NCBI GenBank assembly: GCA_934646005.1
Contig: CAKUED010000002.1
Coordinates: 1-64,000 of the forward strand
Length of the DNA: 64,000 nt
Direction: 5' to 3'
Source: an uncultured Oscillospiraceae bacterium
GTDB lineage: Bacteria; Bacillota; Clostridia; Oscillospirales; Oscillospiraceae
Shown: piece after piece, positions 1-7,784 of the stretch
Position numbering within the stretch: position 1 is the stretch's first letter
Layout of the letters: each line of letters starts with the position of its first letter
Translations under genes and position numbers: made by a program
The notes under the pieces: generated by a model
Told to the model about the DNA's origin: nothing
The model's input: only the letters and a program-made list of their open reading frames with translations
Databases searched by the model: none

Positions 1-46
1 ATTCGTAATCAGCAGGTCGCCGGTTCAAGTCCGGCCACTAGCTCCA
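1..46 (+). tRNA. tRNA-Thr (anticodon CGT), 3' part only
   Basis: The window opens inside a tRNA gene. The anticodon loop TTCGTAA (anticodon CGT, Thr), the T arm GGTTCAAGTCC and an encoded CCA end at 46 are visible. The D arm and 5' acceptor strand lie outside the window. An integrase remnant lies just downstream, which fits a tRNA 3' end having served as an integration site (inference). Confidence 0.85.
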
Positions 47-47
47 G

Positions 48-90
48 AAACCGGTGAAAATCGAGAGATTTTCACCGGTTTTCTCTTTTA
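48..90 (+). terminator. Intrinsic terminator after tRNA-Thr
   Basis: A perfect stem (AAACCGGTGAAAAT pairing with ATTTTCACCGGTTT) around a six-base loop is followed by TCTCTTTT, directly behind the tRNA CCA end. Confidence 0.85.
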
Positions 91-157
91 TTTGTTCGGA
101 TTTTCAGGCGGCGAATTTGCCTGACCCACACCGTGACCCACACGGCGAAATGTCCAG

Positions 158-200
158 AGAGCGTCGGAGAGGATATTCGTGGTATCCTCTCCGACGCTCT
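158..200. repeat. Long inverted repeat, probable terminator
   Basis: A 17-bp near-perfect stem (AGAGCGTCGGAGAGGAT with its complement) is followed on the plus side by a T-rich run. It sits just beyond the 3' end of the integrase remnant, so it may have terminated that gene or been part of the element end. Confidence 0.6.
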
Positions 201-219
201 TTGGTTTTTCTTCGCATTT

Positions 220-393
220 TTACATGACCTGCGCCATGAAATTGCCCATCTTTTCCGCCGCGCTTTCCTGCATCTGTCGTGTGACGTGGGTGTAGGTGCG
301 GAGCGTGAAGCCTGCGTCGAAGTGACCAAGCATGCTGGATACCGTTTTCACGTCTACGCCGTTCTGGAGTGCCAAGGTTGCGAATGTGTGCCC
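220..393 (-). pseudogene. Tyrosine integrase, C-terminal remnant
   Basis: Reading the minus strand from 393 to the stop at 220 gives the end of a Tn916/Tn1549-type tyrosine recombinase: HTFATLALQNGVDVKTVSSM, then LGHFD, then TLRTYTHVT with the catalytic Tyr, ending in MAQVM. The conserved HxxR box and the later His are present in part, but a TAA stop stands one codon before the remnant, and the N-terminal and core domains are missing. The gene is therefore truncated by a rearrangement and cannot encode an active recombinase. It lies next to the tRNA-Thr end, the usual place for the integrase of a tRNA-inserted element. Confidence 0.8.
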
Positions 394-666
394 TTACGGT
401 ATAATTACGACAAACCGGAAAAGCCCCGTATATCAAGGGTTGTAGGTTTATGGCAAGGTTTTTCATCCTTTTCCAAACCGAAAAATCGAGCCGCGAAGTA
501 GTTATATCGTAGGGGGTGTTACAGTAACGACAAAAACTAAATACTGTTTGGGAGGGCTGTCAGCCCGTCCAGGAAATAAGGACATTCCGCGCTCCTGCAT
601 CAGCTCGACCAAACGCCTGCTGACGGCTTCATTCAACTGCAAGTACCACACCTCCCGTCCCTGTAA
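394..666. other. Degraded element DNA without a convincing gene
   Basis: Between the truncated integrase and the next coding remnant no reading frame looks natural. Two similar stretches, around 394-412 and 530-545 (TTACGG/TTACAG followed by ACGACAAA), could be the scars of the event that cut the integrase, but this is only suggestive. Confidence 0.35.
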
Positions 667-804
667 CTGTATGAGAGCTTCCGCGAGCTGGAGATCACGG
701 GCGGAGATCGTGATCTGACCGAAAAGGAAGAAGCGCAGATCATTGAGGAGCAAAACGCGCTGACCGAACTTTGTGAAAAGGAGGCCGCAAAATGTTCATC
801 CTGA
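667..804 (+). pseudogene. C-terminal fragment of an unidentified element protein
   Basis: A frame open from 667 to a TGA at 802-804 encodes about 45 acidic, helix-prone residues (LYESFRELEI, then LTEKEEAQIIEEQ, ending KCSS). It is preceded directly by an in-frame stop and has no start codon of its own. It overlaps the next gene by 13 nt, as neighbouring cargo genes often do, and contains that gene's AAAGGAGG ribosome site. I do not recognise the family. Confidence 0.45.
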
Positions 805-1079
805 AAATTCTCTTTGCGCCGCTGTCGCTTATCCTGCCCCTGTTCGTTTGGCTGTGCGCGGGGCTGCTGTCCTGTTCCGGCTTCGTGTTCAAGCTGGCAA
901 GCGGACTGCTCTCCCTGCTGGCTTTCGCCGTGCTGATTACCTACTCCGCAAAGAACGGCATCATCCTCCTTGTGCTGGCGTTTCTAATCAGCCCGATGGG
1001 ACTTCCGATGCTGGCTGTGCAGGTGCTTGGCAAACTGCAAGACGTGAACACCGCCATGAAAAACTTTATCCATAGTTAA
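792..1079 (+). CDS. CD1845-like small membrane protein of a Tn1549-type element
   Basis: This 95-residue protein is almost entirely hydrophobic, with about three membrane segments (roughly residues 3-30, 35-52 and 56-78) and a short polar tail. The pattern SAKNGIILLVLAFLISPMGL resembles the CD1845 family of small proteins carried by Tn1549/CTn-like conjugative transposons. The role of the family is unknown. An ideal AAAGGAGG lies 6-7 nt before the ATG. It is one of few intact genes left in the element relic. The family name is from memory of the motif and is moderately sure. Confidence 0.6.
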   Translation: MFILKILFAPLSLILPLFVWLCAGLLSCSGFVFKLASGLLSLLAFAVLITYSAKNGIILLVLAFLISPMGLPMLAVQVLGKLQDVNTAMKNFIHS

Positions 1080-1082
1080 AGC

Positions 1083-1120
1083 ACAAGCCGGGGCGAACGC
1101 CTCGGCTTGCTTTTCTAAAA
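1083..1120 (+). terminator. Terminator after the CD1845-like gene
   Basis: The GC-rich stem CAAGCCG/CGGCTTG with a short internal loop is followed by CTTTTCT, a few bases behind the stop codon at 1079. Confidence 0.6.
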
Positions 1121-1126
1121 TCGCTG

Positions 1127-1164
1127 TTTACTTTCTTGCTAATCTCGAATATAATATTAGCAAG
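1127..1164 (+). promoter_or_regulatory. abiE promoter with overlapping inverted-repeat operator
   Basis: TTTACT (1127-1132) and TATAAT (1150-1155) are separated by 17 nt. A perfect inverted repeat, CTTGCTAAT (1135-1143) and ATTAGCAAG (1156-1164), flanks the -10 box with a 12-nt spacer. AbiEi-family antitoxins are known to repress their own promoters by binding inverted repeats, so this is the likely autoregulatory operator. Confidence 0.7.
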
Positions 1165-1178
1165 AAGGAAGTGATAAC

Positions 1179-1772
1179 ATGACCGCCTACGACCGGCTTG
1201 ACCTGCTTTTTCAGCAAAACAATGGGATCGTCAAAACCGCGCAGGTTTTGGAAATCGGTATTACCAAGTCCACATTTTACGCCTACGCCAAGCAGCGCGG
1301 TGTGGAACAGGCGGCGCACGGCGTTTATGTTTTGCCTGACGCATGGACGGACGCCATGTACCTGCTGCACCTTCGCTGTGCGCAGGCCGTATTCTCCCAT
1401 GAGAGCGCATTGTTTTTCCATGACCTGACCGACCGGGAGCCGAGTCCGTATTCCATCACCGTCAAGACCGGCTACAATCCTGCCAGCCTGCAAGCGGATG
1501 GCATCAAGGTCTACACCATCAAGAAGGAATTGCATGATGTGGGGATCGTCACGATGAACACGCCGTTCGGCAATCCCGTTCCCGTCTATGATATGGAGCG
1601 CACCATCTGCGATCTGATCCGCAGCCGCAGCGGGATTGAGATGCAGACCTTTCAGGATGCACTCAAGCAATACGCAAAACGAAAAGGCAAGGACTTACGG
1701 AAGCTGATGTGCTATGCGCAGATGTTCCGCGTTGGGAAACTCCTTCGGCAGTATTTGGAGGTACTCTTATGA
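1179..1772 (+). CDS. abiEi: AbiEi-family antitoxin (type IV TA system)
   Basis: A 197-residue protein with an N-terminal winged-helix segment (residues 1-50, including GIVKTAQVLEIGITKSTFYA) followed by the AbiEi body (AAHGVYVLPDAW, SHESALFFHDLTDREPS, YDMERTICDLIRSRS). These features fit the AbiEi antitoxin of abortive-infection AbiE systems, which counters a nucleotidyltransferase toxin without binding it and represses the operon. The ATG at 1179 follows GAAGGAAGTG. The TGA overlaps the expected toxin ATG (ATGA at 1769-1772), which is typical translational coupling. The gene is complete and is probably cargo of the element relic. Confidence 0.85.
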   Translation: MTAYDRLDLLFQQNNGIVKTAQVLEIGITKSTFYAYAKQRGVEQAAHGVYVLPDAWTDAMYLLHLRCAQAVFSHESALFFHDLTDREPSPYSITVKTGYNPASLQADGIKVYTIKKELHDVGIVTMNTPFGNPVPVYDMERTICDLIRSRSGIEMQTFQDALKQYAKRKGKDLRKLMCYAQMFRVGKLLRQYLEVLL

Positions 1773-1845
1773 TTAGACTGCACGGCAGCTCAAAGACCTG
1801 ATCCGCAATCTCTCCAAGGACAAATCCGCAGATGCACAAGTCCTG

Positions 1846-2475
1846 ATGCACAATTACATGATGGAGCGTTTTCTGGAGCGCATTTCTCTTTCGGAATACC
1901 GGGACAAGTTCATCCTCAAAGGCGGGATGCTGGTGGCCGCAATGGTCGGCCTTGACGCCCGCTCCACGATGGACATTGACGCGACCGTAAAGGGTGCGAC
2001 GGTCGGCGTCGAGGAAGTAGAGAACATGATCGCCTCCATCATCTCCGTGACAGTGGACGATGGCGTGGAGTTCCGGGTGAAGCGCATTTCCGAGATCATG
2101 GACGAGGCGGAGTCTCCGTGCATCCGCGTCAGCATGGAAACAGAGTTTGATGGCGTAATAACGCTTCTCAAGATCGACATTTCCACCGGCGATGCCATTA
2201 CACCCCGCGAGGTACGTTACAGCTTCAAGCTGATGCTGGAGGATCGCTCCATTGAAATTTGGGCGTACAATCTGGAAACCGTTCTGGCCGAAAAGCTGGA
2301 AACCGTCGTCTCCCGCGCCACCACCAACACCCGCATGAGAGATTTCTATGATCTGCACATTCTGAGCCAGCTCCACGGCCGGAGCATCGTTCCCACCGAT
2401 TTTCGTGCGGCGCTCATTGCAACGGCTAAGGACTCCATTTCTGCGGAAATGGAGTCCTTATGGTCGTACCAATAG
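1846..2475 (+). CDS. abiEii: AbiEii-family nucleotidyltransferase toxin, start region frameshifted
   Basis: The body (ERFLERISLSEYRDKFILKG, GGMLVAAM, STMDIDATVKG with the catalytic DxD-type acids, AEKLETVVSRA) is a clear AbiEii/AbiGii nucleotidyltransferase-fold toxin. The expected start is the ATG at 1769 overlapping abiEi, but that frame hits TGA after about ten codons. A one-base shift there restores a natural N-terminus (ARQLKDLIRNLSKDKSADAQ). So the gene has apparently lost one base near 1775, and only a restart at 1846 or later would give protein, missing about 27 residues. The catalytic DxD is retained. Either the toxin is inactivated or a shortened form is made. A sequencing error is the other explanation. 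Confidence 0.75.
   Translation: MHNYMMERFLERISLSEYRDKFILKGGMLVAAMVGLDARSTMDIDATVKGATVGVEEVENMIASIISVTVDDGVEFRVKRISEIMDEAESPCIRVSMETEFDGVITLLKIDISTGDAITPREVRYSFKLMLEDRSIEIWAYNLETVLAEKLETVVSRATTNTRMRDFYDLHILSQLHGRSIVPTDFRAALIATAKDSISAEMESLWSYQ
2427..2460. repeat. Perfect 14-bp inverted repeat inside the end of the toxin gene
   Basis: TAAGGACTCCATTT (2427-2440) and its complement (2447-2460) form a hairpin with a 6-nt loop in the last codons of the toxin gene. T-rich DNA (GTTTTTTATATAG) follows about 30 nt later. It may act as a terminator or mark a recombination junction. Confidence 0.45.
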
Positions 2476-2602
2476 ACGCCCAGCTCTGTCGTTTTTTATA
2501 TAGCCAGTCAGGAGTGTTATCGTTATTATTGCTAAAAAGTATTATTGACTAGATACTGCACTTATTATATGGATTATGGAAAGCCGCGTCAATCCTATTT
2601 GC

Positions 2603-4252
2603 TCAAGGAGCATCGGATGTGCGCAGTGTGTCAACGGCGGATGCCAGATGCAGATATTCCAGATATTTTTTATGATAAAGAGGCTTCTTCGACGGATCCG
2701 GCACAAAAGTCTCTGCCTGCTCCGCTGCCATTGCGGCGCTGGCCACCAGCAGTGAGGGGTAGCAGTTGGAGGCTACCGCGGCATACATGGCAGCGCCGAG
2801 TGCACAGGTCTGATCGACACAGACGGTCGTGACCGGTATTTCCAGAAGATCGGCCATCATTTGCATAATATACGGTGATTTTTTTGAGATCCCTCCAACG
2901 GCAAGCACACGTTCGACCGGGATGCCGCTTTGGACGAAGCCATCAAGGATCCGCTTCATTCCGCTTACTGCGCTAAAAACCAAGGCACGGTAGAGCGCAG
3001 GTGCATCAACGGCAAGAGAGAGTCCTGCAATTGCGGCGCGCTGCTGATCGTCTGTATTCGGATACCTGCGTCCATTGAACCAATCCAGCGCGATTGGGAA
3101 CGTGCTGTCGTCCAGTGCGGCGGCCGCAGCTCCAAGCTGTGCAAGCAGATCGTCTGCAATGGCGTCATATGTGTTTTTATCCTCGGCGCGCAGCCTGCCA
3201 AGCGGCCAGAGCAGCAGATCGCGGAACCATGCAAAAATGTCGCCAAATGCTGCCTGACCGGCCTCGATTCCAATCAGTCCAGGCAGGATCGAATCCTCTG
3301 CCTGTCCACCGTAAGCTCCCAGAGAAGTGCCGGCAAGACGTTCCGGGCGGGCAACGGCGAGCTCAACGGCAGAGGTGCCGACGGTGCAGACGATCACGCC
3401 CTCGCGGATCCCCGCGCCGACAGCGCCCGCATGTGCGTCAAAGGAGCAGCCGGAGATCACCACATCCCGCGGCAGTCCCCATTTATCCGCCCATGCAATA
3501 TTGAGCAGACCAGCTCGTGCGGTAGCCGGCTTCGGGGAGACCATGTAACGATCGCGGATCACCGCGAGATAGGGGTCGATGGATTCCAAGGTTTCCCTGT
3601 CTGGTAGACCGTTCCAGCTGCTGTGCCACAGCGCCTTGTGACCTGCGGCGCAGGCGCTGCGGTATAATGTGTTCGGAGCAGTATTTCCGCACAGGACGCC
3701 GACGATCCAGTCACAGTGCTCGACCCATGTATATGCGCGTGCGCGGAGGATCGGTCTGCTTTTTACGGCGTGAAGGATCTTTGCCCAATACCATTCTGCA
3801 CTGTAAGCGCCCTGATATTTCCGATAATCGACTGCAGCCGAGGAAAAGGCGGCATTGATCGCATCGGCTTCCTTTTGTGCGGAGTGATCCTTCCAAAGAT
3901 AAAACATCGCATCCTCGCATTCCGAAAATTCTTCCAGAAGTGCGAGCGGAACGCCGTTTTGATCGACAGCGACCGGCGTCGAGCCAGTCGTATCTACGCC
4001 GATCCCTACGATTTGACGACGGGCCTCTGCAGATAGAGCGGCCAATGCGCCGCTGACACACTGCGTCATGGCTTCCAGATAATCCAGGGGGTGCTGCCGG
4101 AAAATATTCTTATCGGGGTGTCGGTAGAGACCCTTTGCCCAGCGCGGGTATGAGGCGGTGCACTCGCTTATCACATGGCCGGTTTTGACGTCAACAACGA
4201 TCGCACGGACAGAATCCGTGCCGAAGTCGATCCCTATCGTATACTTGTCCAA
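2603..4252 (-). CDS. FGGY-family carbohydrate kinase, ribulokinase-like
   Basis: A sugar kinase of 549 residues. The N-terminal phosphate-binding DFGTDSVRA motif (about residues 8-16), VGIGVDTTGSTP, GCSFDAHAGAVGAG with the catalytic Asp, and the C-terminal AVGGISKKSP and CALGAAMYAAVA segments place it in the FGGY family, closest in pattern to L-ribulokinases. It should phosphorylate a ketopentose or polyol in the cytosol. The best start is TTG at 4252, because GAAGGAG sits 7 nt before it and the conserved KYTIGIDFG follows at once. The longer frame would overlap the upstream M24 gene. It is the last gene of the transporter operon. The real substrate cannot be told. Confidence 0.82.
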   Translation of the reverse strand: MDKYTIGIDFGTDSVRAIVVDVKTGHVISECTASYPRWAKGLYRHPDKNIFRQHPLDYLEAMTQCVSGALAALSAEARRQIVGIGVDTTGSTPVAVDQNGVPLALLEEFSECEDAMFYLWKDHSAQKEADAINAAFSSAAVDYRKYQGAYSAEWYWAKILHAVKSRPILRARAYTWVEHCDWIVGVLCGNTAPNTLYRSACAAGHKALWHSSWNGLPDRETLESIDPYLAVIRDRYMVSPKPATARAGLLNIAWADKWGLPRDVVISGCSFDAHAGAVGAGIREGVIVCTVGTSAVELAVARPERLAGTSLGAYGGQAEDSILPGLIGIEAGQAAFGDIFAWFRDLLLWPLGRLRAEDKNTYDAIADDLLAQLGAAAAALDDSTFPIALDWFNGRRYPNTDDQQRAAIAGLSLAVDAPALYRALVFSAVSGMKRILDGFVQSGIPVERVLAVGGISKKSPYIMQMMADLLEIPVTTVCVDQTCALGAAMYAAVASNCYPSLLVASAAMAAEQAETFVPDPSKKPLYHKKYLEYLHLASAVDTLRTSDAP

Positions 4253-4265
4253 TGCTGCTCTCCTT

Positions 4266-5435
4266 CTATAGCTCAATATGATCCCGGTTTCCGTTGGTAA
4301 AAAGCCGCGCACCCGTTTCGGTGATCACCGCAACGTCCTCAAAGCGGAAGCCGTACTCTGCGGTACGAAAATAATTATCGACTGCAATTGTCATGCCGGG
4401 CCGCAATACCTCCTGACCGGAAATCTGGAAATACGGCTCTTCATCCTCCATAATGCCAAGGCCGTGGCAAGGGGCACCCGGCGGGCAGCCATACCCGCTG
4501 CTGCGAAAGTATTCGTTATATTGTGCCGTGACGTCTCCAGTGGTAGTGCCCGGCTTCAGCCACTCGTCAGCGAGCTTTTGATGTACACGGAGCATAAAAT
4601 CAAGCTCCCGTTTCAACTGCTCCGGCATAGTTCCAAAGAAAAACGGCCGGCTGTATGAGCCGCAGTAGCCACCGAAATGGCATCCAAAACCGACTGTGAC
4701 CACCTGTCCCCGTCCGGCACGCAGATGCTTATTACGCCCGATGCTGCATCTTGTCATGCGACCGGAAAAATTACCCATCGCGAAGCCAGGCCCCTCTCCG
4801 CCGTTTTTGTACAGCTCAGAAGCGAAAATACCCTGCATTTCATACTGTGTCATGGCGGGGGAGAGCTGCGGCAGAGCGCGCTCAAAGGCCTGCTCAGTCA
4901 AAATACACGCCTGCTCGATCAGCGAGATCTCAGTCTCAGTTTTGTTCATCCGCAGATGATGCAGGATACTGTCGCAGTCAACCAGCTCGGCATTTTCGGC
5001 GCAACCTGCGCGCAGCTCCTGATACAGCGGATACGGAATGGTGGCATAGTCACCGAGCCCCAGGCGGCGTACCGGCCGCCCGCCTGTCACCTCATCCAAA
5101 AGCGCCTGAACAGAACGAAGCTCAACGCCGGGGTTGAGGATCGGGCTTTCCGAGTGGTCAAACGCAAGACACTGCCTGACACGCGACGGTCCAAAAGCAT
5201 TCGTTTGTGCATATTCCAGCGACTCCGTTGCATTGAGCACGAGCGGCAGACCGCTCCGCCCTACCAGTACGCCGCCGACCTCAAAGGCAGGCCAATAGTT
5301 TGCGAGATATACAAGATTGCGGTAGCTATCCTCCGTCCCATAGCAGAAAAATGCGTCCAGATCCAGACGCACCATCTCGTCTTGCAGCCGGCGAATCCGC
5401 TGGCAATATTCGGAATATGCGATCTCTTTTTGCAT
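4266..5435 (-). CDS. M24 creatinase/prolidase-fold protein lacking two metal-ligand Asp
   Basis: This 389-residue protein has an N-terminal creatinase-like domain (about 1-150) and a C-terminal pita-bread M24 domain. In metal-dependent prolidases and aminopeptidase P the ligands are Asp, Asp, His, Glu, Glu. Here the first two positions read VTVGFGCHFGGYCGSYSR, where I place Gly and Ser instead of Asp. The His (CHGLGIMED) and both Glu (DEEPYF, FRFEDVAVI) remain. Loss of metal ligands with retained His resembles creatinase and related C-N hydrolases rather than a peptidase. It lies 4 nt from the MFS gene and 13 nt from the kinase, so it is co-transcribed with sugar-uptake genes. The substrate is unknown. 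Confidence 0.75.
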   Translation of the reverse strand: MQKEIAYSEYCQRIRRLQDEMVRLDLDAFFCYGTEDSYRNLVYLANYWPAFEVGGVLVGRSGLPLVLNATESLEYAQTNAFGPSRVRQCLAFDHSESPILNPGVELRSVQALLDEVTGGRPVRRLGLGDYATIPYPLYQELRAGCAENAELVDCDSILHHLRMNKTETEISLIEQACILTEQAFERALPQLSPAMTQYEMQGIFASELYKNGGEGPGFAMGNFSGRMTRCSIGRNKHLRAGRGQVVTVGFGCHFGGYCGSYSRPFFFGTMPEQLKRELDFMLRVHQKLADEWLKPGTTTGDVTAQYNEYFRSSGYGCPPGAPCHGLGIMEDEEPYFQISGQEVLRPGMTIAVDNYFRTAEYGFRFEDVAVITETGARLFTNGNRDHIEL

Positions 5436-5439
5436 GAAT

Positions 5440-6570
5440 TTATCTCCTTTTGTGAAAAATAGCAGGTCTTGCAGCGAGAAATGTGATGCTCAGCATCAGC
5501 AGCGCGGCCAGGCTGAGCACGCGGAAGGACACCGCGGCCCCAAAATACTTTTCGCAGACGCCGAGAAGGAGCGGGGACACCGTGCCGCCAACGCATGAGG
5601 CAAGGCTCATGCAGCCAACGACCGTTCCGACGTGTGCGGAGGCCCGTGCCGCCGTCAGGATCATCCCCGGCCAAAGCGGCGCGCAGAACAGCCCGAAAAG
5701 GAACGCCGCGGCAAACGCGAGCATGCCGTTTTGGGCAAGGGCAAGCACGGCAAGCAACAGGAAGCTCATCAGGCAGCAGAGCCAGACCGGGATTCGCTGC
5801 AGCTGCGGAAATGCGCACAGTCCCCGGCCGAGCGCCATGGCCAGCCAGAAGGCGGAAAGCGCGTATGCGCCATACGCCACATGCAAATGGTCGGAAAAAA
5901 AGCGTACCAGACTGTACGCCGAGCCGTTTTCAAGCATACCGTACAGAAACATGGCGCACAGCAGAAGCAGGATCTCTGCGGAAAATACCGGCGTGCCCGC
6001 AGGCTCTTGTCTGCGGAGACCGTCTTCGGAGCGAAAGCTACCGAATAACAGCGGAAGCAGAAGCAGGGCCGCGAGGCCGGGGATCAGAAACGAAAAGCGC
6101 CAGGACAGGGAGAGCTGCTCCGCGAGGACCGGCGCGAGTACCGCGCCAATGCAGAAGGCGCACTGTGAGCCGTTCACCGCCGCAGCGCCGAATGGCAGCT
6201 CCGCCAGCAGCGCTGTCGCCGTGCATTCGATAAAGCTGTAGCCCGTGCCGATCAGAAGCACGGCAGGGAGGGCTGCCTGCCCTGCAGGGAGCTGTATACA
6301 CAGGCATCCGCAAGAAAAGAGGAGGACGCCCGCAAGCAGAGCGGTGCGATGCGAGCGGCGATCGGCGATCCGCCCGGCGATCAGCGGGGCGGCGATCATC
6401 ACGACATACTGCCCGCTCACCAGCGCGCCTGCCAGCGCGGCATCCAGACGATAGTCCTGTGCCATGTCGCCGATGGAGCGCTGAAAGCCTCCCGCCTCCA
6501 GGCCAAGAAACAGAAGCATAAGGATCAGCAGGCCCGTAAGTACCCGCCTGTTTTGCTTTTTTGTTCTCAT
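5440..6570 (-). CDS. MFS transporter
   Basis: A 376-residue, strongly hydrophobic protein with about twelve predicted membrane spans, and the MFS loop 2-3 pattern GRIADRRSHRTALLAG near residues 65-80. The short linker after span six (SEDGLRRQEPAGTP) divides the two halves as usual for the family. The start at 6570 gives the usual basic N-terminus (MRTKKQNRR). The longer frame adds an unlikely Pro-rich tail. It sits between the binding-protein gene and the M24 gene. It may export or import a product or second substrate of the pathway. No substrate can be assigned. Confidence 0.75.
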   Translation of the reverse strand: MRTKKQNRRVLTGLLILMLLFLGLEAGGFQRSIGDMAQDYRLDAALAGALVSGQYVVMIAAPLIAGRIADRRSHRTALLAGVLLFSCGCLCIQLPAGQAALPAVLLIGTGYSFIECTATALLAELPFGAAAVNGSQCAFCIGAVLAPVLAEQLSLSWRFSFLIPGLAALLLLPLLFGSFRSEDGLRRQEPAGTPVFSAEILLLLCAMFLYGMLENGSAYSLVRFFSDHLHVAYGAYALSAFWLAMALGRGLCAFPQLQRIPVWLCCLMSFLLLAVLALAQNGMLAFAAAFLFGLFCAPLWPGMILTAARASAHVGTVVGCMSLASCVGGTVSPLLLGVCEKYFGAAVSFRVLSLAALLMLSITFLAARPAIFHKRR

Positions 6571-6611
6571 ATCAAGCTCTTTCTGTATAAAATACACGGA
6601 AACAGGAAGCG

Positions 6612-6649
6612 GCGCATGCGGGAGGGCCTGACGGCCCCCTTGCATGCGC
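6612..6649 (-). repeat. Intercistronic hairpin between binding-protein and MFS genes
   Basis: GCGCATGC (6612-6619) pairs with GCATGCGC (6642-6649), with an inner GGGCC/GGCCC stem. There is no T-run, so it is more likely an mRNA stabilising or partial-attenuation structure behind the binding-protein cistron than a full terminator. Confidence 0.55.
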
Positions 6650-6717
6650 TCGCTGCGTCAAGAACATTTTCCTGTAGGGATCGGCAGTCTGCGGTATCAG
6701 TTCAGAGCCGCTTGCAC

Positions 6718-7758
6718 TCAGTCAAAGGTCGGTGTGTTCGTGTATTTCTCCCGCAGCAGCTCGTTGCCGATATAGTCCTCCGCCTTCAAAAGCGAGCAGC
6801 TGAAGAGAATATCGCTCGTGCTGATGTGGCCGTAGGGCGGCGTCGAGGAGATCACATCGGTCGGATGCGCCGCGGCATACAGCTGGAGCAGGGACTGATA
6901 GCCCATCATGTACGGGTCATCCACGACCGTTGCGGCGATCTCACCCTTTTCCATGCACTCCAGCGTGGCTGTGCCAAAATCGCTGCCGACGACTGTAATG
7001 TCGTCACGGCCGACTGTACGGACAGCCGCAGCTGCGGCCGCAGAGCCGGTGCCGCCGGTGGAGAAGACCGCCTTCACGCCGGGATTGGCCTGAAGGGCAG
7101 CGGTGGTGTTCGCCTCCGCAATGGCTGTGTCGGCATTTTCGTTGCAAATGTCTACGATCGTGATGCCGGGGTAGTTCGCGGCAAGATAGTTTTCAAAGCC
7201 CGCGCAGCGCTCTTCCTGCGCGGCAGAGCCGAACAGCGTGACTACAATGACCTCGCCGCTCCCGCCGAGCTGCTCGCCGATAAACTCCGCCGCGGTCGCG
7301 CCGAAGCTGGCATTGTCCGTGCCCAGGAAGCACAGCCGCTCACTGTTGGGGCAGTCGCTGTCGCAGGTGATGACAGGGATACCCTCTTCCAACGCGGTAT
7401 TGATGGAGGAGACAAGCGTATCCTCGTCCGCGCAGGCGACAAGGATGCCCTGCGGGTGCTTGCCAGTCACCGTTTCAAGCGCTCTGGCCTCCTGCGACGC
7501 GTCCGCATCGGCAGGACCCTGCAGCTCGGCCTTGACGCCAAGCTCATTTGCCGCTGCCAGGAAGCCCGCATAGACCCAGCTGAAATACTCAGAGCCCTTT
7601 TCAAATGTGACATAAACATAGGACTCATTGGACTTGTCGGCAGAGACGGTTGCTGTACCGGGCTCTGTCGTTGCCTTTGCGCCGCTGCACGCGACCAGAG
7701 ATGCCACCAGCAAAATTGCGGTAAGCAGTGCCAGAAGCTGTTTGGTTTTCTTTTTCAT
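6718..7758 (-). CDS. ABC transporter sugar-binding lipoprotein (RbsB-like)
   Basis: A 346-residue extracellular solute-binding protein with a lipoprotein signal (basic MKKKTK, hydrophobic stretch, lipobox LVAC with Cys at 24). The mature part shows the Peripla_BP_4/LacI-like fold: YVYVTFEKGSEYFSWVYAGF, GILVACADEDT, GIPVITCDSD, ITVVGSDFG. It should capture a sugar or sugar-like compound at the membrane and deliver it to the two permeases encoded upstream in the operon. The start at 7758 follows AAGGAGGAACACTGAAA. The Trp/Tyr/Phe-rich N-terminal pocket fits a small polar ligand, but the ligand cannot be predicted. Confidence 0.88.
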   Translation of the reverse strand: MKKKTKQLLALLTAILLVASLVACSGAKATTEPGTATVSADKSNESYVYVTFEKGSEYFSWVYAGFLAAANELGVKAELQGPADADASQEARALETVTGKHPQGILVACADEDTLVSSINTALEEGIPVITCDSDCPNSERLCFLGTDNASFGATAAEFIGEQLGGSGEVIVVTLFGSAAQEERCAGFENYLAANYPGITIVDICNENADTAIAEANTTAALQANPGVKAVFSTGGTGSAAAAAAVRTVGRDDITVVGSDFGTATLECMEKGEIAATVVDDPYMMGYQSLLQLYAAAHPTDVISSTPPYGHISTSDILFSCSLLKAEDYIGNELLREKYTNTPTFD

Positions 7759-7784
7759 TTTCAGTGTTCCTCCTTCAGATTTCC

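Noticed and set aside
104..466. A 120-codon minus-strand frame over the integrase remnant
   Set aside because: The real homology to integrase is in another frame of the same strand (220-393), which this frame obscures.
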